Positions 5,865 through 9,887 of a stretch of DNA of 9,887 bases are shown here, piece after piece; within the stretch, counting starts at the first letter, position 1; each line of letters starts with the position of its first letter. The stretch is taken from NCBI GenBank assembly GCA_046726955.1, contig JBKPBQ010000502.1:1-9887 (forward strand), written 5' to 3'. The position numbers and the translations under genes are program-made. Source of the stretch: CAVPGH01 sp046726955. GTDB taxonomy: Bacteria > Acidobacteriota > Vicinamibacteria > Fen-336. The notes beneath the pieces were generated by a model. The model ran no database searches, was not told where the DNA came from, and saw nothing but the letters and a program-made list of their open reading frames with translations.

Positions 5865-6438
5865 TGACGTGCTTGCGTCGCCCATAGACCAGGGCGGCGA
5901 CCGACCGACCGCCGACGACGTCGAGCCTCCCCCCGACGAGCGGGAAGCCGTCCTGCGCGAGGTCGACGACGTCGGGAGCGAAGTCCAGCTTGCCCACGAA
6001 CCAGGGCTTGACCGTGTGCTGGTCGCTCGAAGCGACGTCGGTGAGATGCGTGAGCTGGAGCGAGCGCAGGTGAGCGTCGAGGACTTGCCGCGCCTGCTCC
6101 CGCTCCGTGGCCTCGCCGCGCCACGCCGGGACCGCGCGCCAGAGGCCGACCGCGAGGACGAGCGACGCCGCGGCGGCCAGGCCACGCCAGAGGACGGGGC
6201 GCGCGATCATTGCCGCTCGCGGCCCGGGAAGCTCGGCCCGGACCCTCGACCGGAGCGACGCCGGCGCCTTCGCGTACAGGTCGGCGGCGGCGAGCGCGCC
6301 GCGGAGCGCTTGCTGCGCGGCGAGGGCCTGGGCACAGACGGCGCACGACTGAAGGTGGGCCTCGAACTCCGCGGCCCGCACGGCGTCCAGCTCGCCGTCG
6401 AAGTAGCCGTGGAGCCACTGCGCCTGGCTGCAGCTCAT
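5695..6438 (-). CDS. Zinc-finger anti-sigma factor (single TM) for the adjacent ECF sigma
   Basis: 247 residues. The N-terminal anti-sigma domain has Cys3 and the ZAS/zf-HC2 motif His28-x3-Cys32-x2-Cys35. It is followed by one membrane helix (about 84-104), then an extracytoplasmic domain (DQHTVKPWFVGKLDFAPDVVDLAQDGFPLVGGRLDVVGGRSVAALVYGRR and onward) of the kind seen in other anti-sigma factors annotated next to such ECF genes. In this class the finger region binds and holds the sigma factor until an envelope signal acts. Here the signal is unknown. Its ATG overlaps the sigma stop as ATGA, and AGGAGGGA lies 8 bases upstream, so the two are translationally coupled. Its last 56 codons overlap the run-on tail of the convergent propeller gene. 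Confidence 0.94.
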   Translation of the reverse strand: MSCSQAQWLHGYFDGELDAVRAAEFEAHLQSCAVCAQALAAQQALRGALAAADLYAKAPASLRSRVRAELPGPRAAMIARPVLWRGLAAAASLVLAVGLWRAVPAWRGEATEREQARQVLDAHLRSLQLTHLTDVASSDQHTVKPWFVGKLDFAPDVVDLAQDGFPLVGGRLDVVGGRSVAALVYGRRKHVINVFVWPSEEPDAAPRSGGERGYAWIRWTRKGMAFWAVSDVAASDLEEFARRLSAS

Positions 6439-6959
6439 GGATCTTCCCTCCTGCCCAGGGCGCCGAGCTCCTGCTGCAGCCGAGCTCTCGCGCGGGAGAG
6501 GCTCGACATCACGGTGCCGATCGGCACTCCCGTGATCTCGGCGATCTCCTTGTAGGAGCAGCCCTCCAGCTCACGGAGCACCAGCACCTCGCGCGAGCGC
6601 GGCGGCAACGCCTCGAGCGCGCGGCTGAGACGCTCGCGGTCCGCGGCGGCGATGGCCAGGGACTCGGGCGTCGCCTCGGCCACGACGTGGAGCTCCTCGT
6701 CGAACTCCTCCTCGGCCCTCGTGTTCCGGGCGCTCGCGAGCCACGTGTAGCACGTGTTCCGCACGATCTTCAGAAGCCAGGCACGCGGATCGCCGCCGCG
6801 AAAGCCGTCGAAGAAGCGAAGCGCCCGGAGCATCGCGTCCTGGGCGAGGTCCTGCGCGTCGGCCTCCCCACGGAGGAGCCAGCGCGCGAGGTTGTGGGCG
6901 GCGTCGAGGTGGGGCAGGACGAGGGCCTCGAACCGCCTCTGCGCCTCTGGATCGTCCAA
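6435..6959 (-). CDS. ECF-type RNA polymerase sigma factor
   Basis: 174 residues, the usual ECF length. Sigma-2 spans about 9-78 (DAQDLAQDAMLRALRFF with the -10-recognition helix; RAWLLKIVRNTCYTWL). Sigma-4 spans about 112-164 (LPPRSREVLVLRELEGCSYKEIAEITGVPIGTVMSSLSRARARLQ, an HTH for the -35). The two are joined by an acidic linker. The only usable start in frame is TTG at 6959, with GGAG four bases upstream. The frame closes at a stop around 7020 and offers no ATG or GTG, so a weak TTG start may keep sigma levels low. It is followed by its anti-sigma with a 4-base overlap. A matching ECF-type promoter at 7026-6999 implies autoregulation, and a twin promoter drives the divergent metallophosphoesterase. 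Confidence 0.95.
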   Translation of the reverse strand: MDDPEAQRRFEALVLPHLDAAHNLARWLLRGEADAQDLAQDAMLRALRFFDGFRGGDPRAWLLKIVRNTCYTWLASARNTRAEEEFDEELHVVAEATPESLAIAAADRERLSRALEALPPRSREVLVLRELEGCSYKEIAEITGVPIGTVMSSLSRARARLQQELGALGRREDP

Positions 6960-6975
6960 AGAGCTCCGTTGCCCA

Positions 6976-7009
6976 CGCCTGGTCGTTCCCCCATTGGCAA
7001 GACCAGGCG
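6976..7009. repeat. Inverted repeat overlapping the sigma-gene promoter
   Basis: Arms CGCCTGGTC (6976-6984) and GACCAGGCG (7001-7009) are perfect 9-base complements around 16 bases. A further pair, GCTCCG (6963-6968) and CGGAGC (7010-7015), is nested outside. The right arm contains the -10 GTC of the minus-strand ECF-type promoter, so the repeat spans the expected start site. Transcripts starting near 6993 would lack the right arm, so it more probably acts as DNA (operator) than as an RNA hairpin. Confidence 0.6.
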
Positions 7010-7026
7010 CGGAGCCATCTTATTCC
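6999..7026 (-). promoter_or_regulatory. ECF-type promoter for sigma/anti-sigma operon
   Basis: On the minus strand the sequence is GGAATA (7026-7021), 16 bases, then GGTCTT (7004-6999). Motif and spacing match the plus-strand twin at 7052-7079 and the site at 1721-1748. The predicted start is near 6993, about 34 bases before the TTG start codon. An autoregulatory promoter just upstream is the usual ECF arrangement. Confidence 0.7.
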
Positions 7027-7051
7027 ACCCTTCGCCGTGGCCGCGGGCCGG

Positions 7052-7079
7052 GGAATATCGGCGTCACCTCGCGGGTCCA
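7052..7079 (+). promoter_or_regulatory. ECF-type promoter for metallophosphoesterase-cupredoxin operon
   Basis: GGAATA (7052-7057), 16 bases, GGTCCA (7074-7079). The -35 elements of this and the divergent minus-strand promoter are back to back, 25 bases apart. The expected start near 7086 would leave about 33 bases of leader, including the GGAGG Shine-Dalgarno before ATG 7119. Confidence 0.7.
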
Positions 7080-7118
7080 GAGCAGTGAAGCGAGCCGGTG
7101 CTCGCGAGGAGGCAGGCG

Positions 7119-8090
7119 ATGGATCGACGGAAGTTCTTGACGGTATCCGGCGTCTCGCTCGGAGTGGGAGCGCTCTACACGATGGCGCCGCGTCTCGTCG
7201 GCGGCGCCGAGGGAGCCGAGCTGGCCCGCCAGCTCGGGCGGCAGAACGGCGAGCGGCCGGCGCCGTTCCGCGTCTTCCAGCTCAGCGACACGCACGTGGG
7301 CTGGGACGGAGCGCTGGGGACGCAGGCCTTCGAGCGCGCGGTGGAGGTCGTGAACTCCCTCACGCCAGGTCCGGACCTCGTGCTCTTCACGGGCGACCTC
7401 ACGCACGACACGGAGAACACCGGCGAGCACGCGGCCCGGATGCAGCGCTTCCGCGAGATCGCGGAGCGCCTCAGGGTGCCGAAGGTCTATCACGTCCCCG
7501 GCGAGCACGACGCGGGACTCGACGGCGGCGAGCTGTACCGGAGCGTGTTCGGGGAGACGTTCTATTCCTTCGACCACAAGGGATTCCATTTCGTCGCCCT
7601 CGACAACGTCTCGCGCGCCAAGCCCGAGGTCGGCGCGGAGCAGAGGGCCTGGCTGGCAAAGGACCTCGCGCGGTTTCCGAAGACCGCGCCGATCGTGGTC
7701 TTCACGCACCGGCCGCTCTTCGACCTGCGGCCGGACTGGGAGTGGTTCACGAGCGACGGCGACGACGTGATGAACCTCCTCTCGCCCTACGAGAACGTCA
7801 CCGTGCTCTACGGCCACATCCATCGCGAGCACGAGCAGACGGCGGGACACGCCACACACTATGCGGCGCGCTCGCTCTGCTTCGCGTTCCCCGATCCCCG
7901 GACCACGGAAGACAGGAAGGCCGTCCCGTTCGACAAGGCCGAGCCGTTCAAGAACCTCGGCATCCGGCAGGTCGACGCCGCGGCGGGGGCCAAAGGAGCC
8001 GTCCTGAGCGCCCGCGAGATCTCGCTCGACGCGCGCGAGCTGTCCGGGACGGAGGGGTTCCATCAGTTCTTGAAGACCCCGTCGCTCTGA
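7119..8090 (+). CDS. Tat-exported calcineurin-like metallophosphoesterase
   Basis: 323 residues from ATG 7119, chosen because GGAGG lies six bases upstream and because the protein then begins directly with a twin-arginine signal (MDRRKFLTVSGVSLG, residues 1-15). The GTG at 7098 would precede the Shine-Dalgarno. Metallophosphoesterase motifs appear in order: D57-x-H59 (LSDTH), G92-D93 (FTGDLTHD), G128-E-H-D131 (usual form GNH[DE]), H197 (VVFTHRP) and G233-region GHIH (232-235). These bind a dinuclear metal centre that hydrolyses phosphoester bonds. The folded, metal-loaded enzyme would be exported to the periplasm. The substrate is unknown. The Asn-to-Glu change in the third motif alters a usual metal ligand and may be a subfamily trait. 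It is co-directional with the CuA-like cupredoxin 31 bp downstream and divergent from the ECF sigma operon. Confidence 0.92.
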   Translation: MDRRKFLTVSGVSLGVGALYTMAPRLVGGAEGAELARQLGRQNGERPAPFRVFQLSDTHVGWDGALGTQAFERAVEVVNSLTPGPDLVLFTGDLTHDTENTGEHAARMQRFREIAERLRVPKVYHVPGEHDAGLDGGELYRSVFGETFYSFDHKGFHFVALDNVSRAKPEVGAEQRAWLAKDLARFPKTAPIVVFTHRPLFDLRPDWEWFTSDGDDVMNLLSPYENVTVLYGHIHREHEQTAGHATHYAARSLCFAFPDPRTTEDRKAVPFDKAEPFKNLGIRQVDAAAGAKGAVLSAREISLDARELSGTEGFHQFLKTPSL

Positions 8091-8121
8091 GCGACGGCCA
8101 GAAAGCAGAAGGAGGAAACGA

Positions 8122-8517
8122 ATGCGTGCATTGACAGTGTCGGGAACGGGTGCGGCCCTCGTGGTCCTGGTCGCGGGTCTGGGCCTCGGGGGCAGCAGGG
8201 TGCGGGCCGCCGAGGAGCCCAGGGTCATCGCCATAACCGCGAAGCGCTTCGAGTTCAGCCCCCGCGAGATCACTCTCAAGGCGGGCGAAACCGTAAAGCT
8301 GCGGCTGACGAGCGACGACGTGACCCACGGCTTCTTCGCGAAGCCCCTGGGCATCGACGAGGTGATCGAGCCCGGCAAGACGACGGAGGTCGTCGTCACG
8401 CCCCAGGCGGCCGGGCGCTTCACGACGATCTGCGACCACTTCTGCGGCGCCGGGCACGGGGGAATGAAGATGACGATCGTCGTCGAGCCGGAGCGCTCGG
8501 CCGCGGCAGCCCAGTAG
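8122..8517 (+). CDS. Small exported CuA-like cupredoxin
   Basis: 131 residues: signal peptide (about 1-29, cleaved near RVRA-A), then one cupredoxin domain (about 33-125). Seen: His69 (DDVTHGFF) and the loop Cys104-x3-Cys108-x3-His112-x2-Met115 (CDHFCGAGHGGM). This is the ligand set and spacing of the binuclear CuA site of cytochrome oxidase subunit II and nitrous oxide reductase (C-x-E-x-C-x3-H-x2-M), with His106 where those have Glu (which binds through its backbone carbonyl). There are no membrane helices other than the signal, so it is a soluble periplasmic protein, not an oxidase subunit. Possible roles are electron carrier or copper carrier. The strong Shine-Dalgarno (AGGAGG) sits in the 31-bp gap after the metallophosphoesterase, so one operon under the ECF-type promoter is likely. 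Confidence 0.92.
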   Translation: MRALTVSGTGAALVVLVAGLGLGGSRVRAAEEPRVIAITAKRFEFSPREITLKAGETVKLRLTSDDVTHGFFAKPLGIDEVIEPGKTTEVVVTPQAAGRFTTICDHFCGAGHGGMKMTIVVEPERSAAAAQ

Positions 8518-8524
8518 CCACCGA

Positions 8525-8549
8525 TGAGCCTAAAGGCGCACTTTGCGCC
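8525..8549. promoter_or_regulatory. Candidate enhancer element, copy 2 (three alternating half-sites)
   Basis: The half-sites are TGAGCC (8525-8530, one change from the other copy), GGCGCA (8535-8540) and TGCGCC (8544-8549), with spacers TAAA and CTT. It matches copy 1 at 1668-1692 in 23 of 25 positions, and weaker similarity continues for about 15 bases on the right. It sits just after the cupredoxin stop and is centred about 104 bp upstream of the -12 element at 8643-8646, the same distance as in copy 1. Confidence 0.6.
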
Positions 8550-8632
8550 GGTCCGCTCGCGCGCGGCTGACGACCGAATCGCCTCGCGATCGATGTCGTT
8601 GTCGGGCAAGGGCCACCGTGCCGCGCCGGCGA

Positions 8633-8646
8633 GGCACGTGTCTTGC
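8633..8646 (+). promoter_or_regulatory. Sigma-54-type -24/-12 promoter for the OMP-YceI operon
   Basis: The sequence GGCACG-TGTC-TTGC, followed by CC, matches all ten defined sigma-54 core bases with the GG-N10-GC spacing. It agrees with the site at 1586-1599 at 14 of 16 positions. The expected transcription start is near 8658, just before the GGAG Shine-Dalgarno and ATG 8675. Pattern-based. Confidence 0.65.
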
Positions 8647-8674
8647 CCTGTCGAGGGCGGGGGCGGAGCGAACG

Positions 8675-9595
8675 ATGACACTCGGACGATTCGTACCTCC
8701 CCTCTCGCTGGCGTTCGCGCTCGTCGTCGCTGCGCCCGCCCCTGCTCGCGCCCAGCTCGTCGTTACCGACACCGAGAGGCTCGACTTCGACCGGCCAGAG
8801 TCCTGGGGCATGAAGTACTACACCTCGCTTGCGCTCCTCTCGGGCATGGGCGTCCCGCAGGAGCGGACCGCGGGTGCGGTCGAGCTCGGCTTCGAGGGCG
8901 GCTACGTGCCCCAGCTCACCGACACCGAGCGCCTGATCGGCTTCGCCGGGACGAAGCTGGAGGACGTCAACAAGACGTCCTACTTCGGCCGTGTCCGGGG
9001 CAGCGTGGGTCTCGGCAAGGGCGTGGCTCTCGAGCTCGCCTACACGCCGCCCATCGAGCGGGGCGGCGCGACGCCGAACATCTTCGCGCTGGCGCTGGGC
9101 AAGCCGCTCCTGCTCTCGCGCGCGTGGCGGCTCGGTCTCCGCGCCTACGGCCAGATCGGCACGATCCGGGCGGACGTCACCTGCAGCGCCGGCGAGGTCG
9201 CGGCGGGCGACGACATCCTGGCGAACCCCTTCCGGTGCGTCCGTCCGTCGGACGACGAGAGCCGGCAGAAGGTCGCGGGGCTCGAGCTCGTCGTCGGCTA
9301 CGACGGCCGATCGCGGCTCAAGCCTTATGCCGGGATCGGCCTCAGCTACATGGACCTCGAGTTCCACGTCAACGCCGACTACTCCGACGGGCGGGTCGAG
9401 GACCACACCGTCCAGCTCACGAGCGGCACCACGCTCTCCGCGACCGCGGGATTGACGTTCGCGGCCACGAAGCGCCTTCGCGTCACCGGCGAGCTCTTCT
9501 ACTCCTGGCTGTCGGTCGCGCGACCGCCCTCGACCACGTCGGCCAATGAAGGCTTCCTGAACGGCCGCGTGCTCGTCAGCTATCGCGTGCATTGA
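8675..9595 (+). CDS. Putative outer-membrane beta-barrel protein
   Basis: 306 residues. Signal peptide residues 1-26 with an ARA-Q cleavage site. The rest shows alternating amphipathic strands rich in Tyr/Gly/Leu (e.g. YFGRVRGSVGLGKGVALELAYTPPI, GLELVVGYDGRSRLKPYAGIGLSYMDLEFHV, LRVTGELFYSWLSVA) and ends in a strand with C-terminal VSYRVH, as in barrel proteins. Two cysteines (Cys170, Cys188) bracket a loop and could form a disulfide. I do not recognise a specific family; a porin/transporter-like or structural role is possible. ATG 8675 is chosen for the signal peptide and GGAG seven bases upstream; the open frame extends back to 8543, but that part is Arg-rich and crosses the promoter. The YceI-like gene follows 8 bp downstream. 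The sigma-54-type site at 8633-8646 probably drives both. Confidence 0.8.
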   Translation: MTLGRFVPPLSLAFALVVAAPAPARAQLVVTDTERLDFDRPESWGMKYYTSLALLSGMGVPQERTAGAVELGFEGGYVPQLTDTERLIGFAGTKLEDVNKTSYFGRVRGSVGLGKGVALELAYTPPIERGGATPNIFALALGKPLLLSRAWRLGLRAYGQIGTIRADVTCSAGEVAAGDDILANPFRCVRPSDDESRQKVAGLELVVGYDGRSRLKPYAGIGLSYMDLEFHVNADYSDGRVEDHTVQLTSGTTLSATAGLTFAATKRLRVTGELFYSWLSVARPPSTTSANEGFLNGRVLVSYRVH

Positions 9596-9603
9596 GGCAG
9601 GAT

Positions 9604-9887
9604 ATGACCACACTCGCGCAGCTCGCACGCTCGCTCGTCCTGCTCCTGGCGTTCGCCGCGGCGGCCGGGAGCCTCGAGCCCGAGAAGGCCATCTATGCGG
9701 TCGACCCGGCGGCGAGTCACGTGCGACTCCACCTCGGTCGGTCCGGCCTCGTGAAGTTCCTGGGCCACGATCACGAGATCGAGGCCCCCGTCGCGGACGG
9801 CCAGATCGCGGTCCTCGACGACGACCCGGCGCGCTCGACCGTCGCGCTGCGCTTCGAGTCCGCGCGGCTCGCCATCGTCCCGGGGAC
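9604..9887 (+). CDS. YceI-family periplasmic protein, C-terminus beyond window
   Basis: 94 residues are visible before the window ends; full YceI proteins are about 180-220 residues. Signal peptide at about 1-22 (MTTLAQLARSLVLLLAFAAAAG). The mature part opens with the YceI-type strand YAVDPAASHVRLHLGRSG, followed by LVKFLGHDHEIEAPVADGQIAV, the His/Asp-rich 'GHDH' variant of the lipocalin-like YceI beta-barrel. YceI-like barrels bind isoprenoids or amphiphiles in the periplasm; the ligand here is unknown. An AGGAT precedes ATG 9604, only 8 bases after the OMP stop, so the genes form one operon. This suggests the pair handles a lipophilic or envelope ligand, which is inference. Confidence 0.85.
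   Translation, partial: MTTLAQLARSLVLLLAFAAAAGSLEPEKAIYAVDPAASHVRLHLGRSGLVKFLGHDHEIEAPVADGQIAVLDDDPARSTVALRFESARLAIVPG

Noticed and set aside
5066..6418. A 450-codon minus-strand frame over the propeller and anti-sigma genes
   Set aside because: Out of frame with the anti-sigma gene, Arg-rich and without domain signal; it is a product of high GC.
6994..7010. TGGCAAG followed by GGCG near the sigma gene as a sigma-54 site
   Set aside because: The GG-N10-GC spacing fails (CG at the -12 position).
7020..8681. A 553-codon open frame on the minus strand, antisense to the metallophosphoesterase and cupredoxin genes
   Set aside because: It is a GC-rich shadow: no recognisable domain, Arg-rich composition, and fully covered by two plus-strand genes with clear motifs and Shine-Dalgarno sites.
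8420..9628. A 402-codon minus-strand frame opposite the outer membrane protein
   Set aside because: No motifs; the plus-strand frame has a signal peptide, barrel strands and a proper ribosome binding site.

Overview
The window is very GC-rich, gene-dense and clearly bacterial. A lipobox lipoprotein, an outer-membrane-type beta-barrel protein, a YceI-type periplasmic protein and a Tat-exported enzyme point to a Gram-negative (diderm) envelope. The gene content (an Os1348-type NHLP-clan small protein, DUF899, DUF2182, DUF2231, cupredoxins, ECF sigma/anti-sigma) would fit Rokubacteria/Methylomirabilota, Myxococcota-like or Betaproteobacteria-like genomes, but nothing here fixes the taxon.

Layout, left to right. 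(1) Minus strand: an SDR oxidoreductase cut by the left edge, a 76-residue Os1348/NHLP-clan protein, and a lipoprotein with a long Pro-Thr stalk and an amicyanin-like type-1 copper domain. A strong 13-bp hairpin separates the last two. (2) A 4-TM DUF2231 protein (+) converges on a DUF899-DUF2182 pair (-). (3) Divergent from DUF899 are a TPR-like/winged-helix regulator and a short beta-propeller (Vgb/glutamine-cyclotransferase-like) protein, translationally linked. The propeller frame runs on antisense into the next gene. (4) An ECF sigma factor and its zinc-finger anti-sigma factor (-, ATGA overlap) are divergent from a Tat-exported metallophosphoesterase and a small CuA-like cupredoxin (+). 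(5) An outer membrane protein and a partial YceI-family protein (+), 8 bp apart, run off the right edge.

Regulation is the most informative part. Three places share GGAATW-N16-GGTCYW: upstream of the sigma gene, of the metallophosphoesterase-cupredoxin pair and of DUF2231. This looks like an autoregulated ECF regulon spanning two separated loci. Independently, two near-identical sigma-54-type -24/-12 sites (GGCACG-N4-TTGCCC) lie upstream of the copper lipoprotein and of the OMP-YceI operon. About 100 bp upstream of each is the same 25-bp element of three alternating half-sites (TGCGCC/GGCGCA/TGCGCC), a candidate enhancer for an NtrC-family activator encoded elsewhere. The picture is an envelope/copper-linked set of periplasmic proteins under two control circuits interleaved on one segment. 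All promoter assignments are pattern-based and unproven; the protein family calls are firmer.
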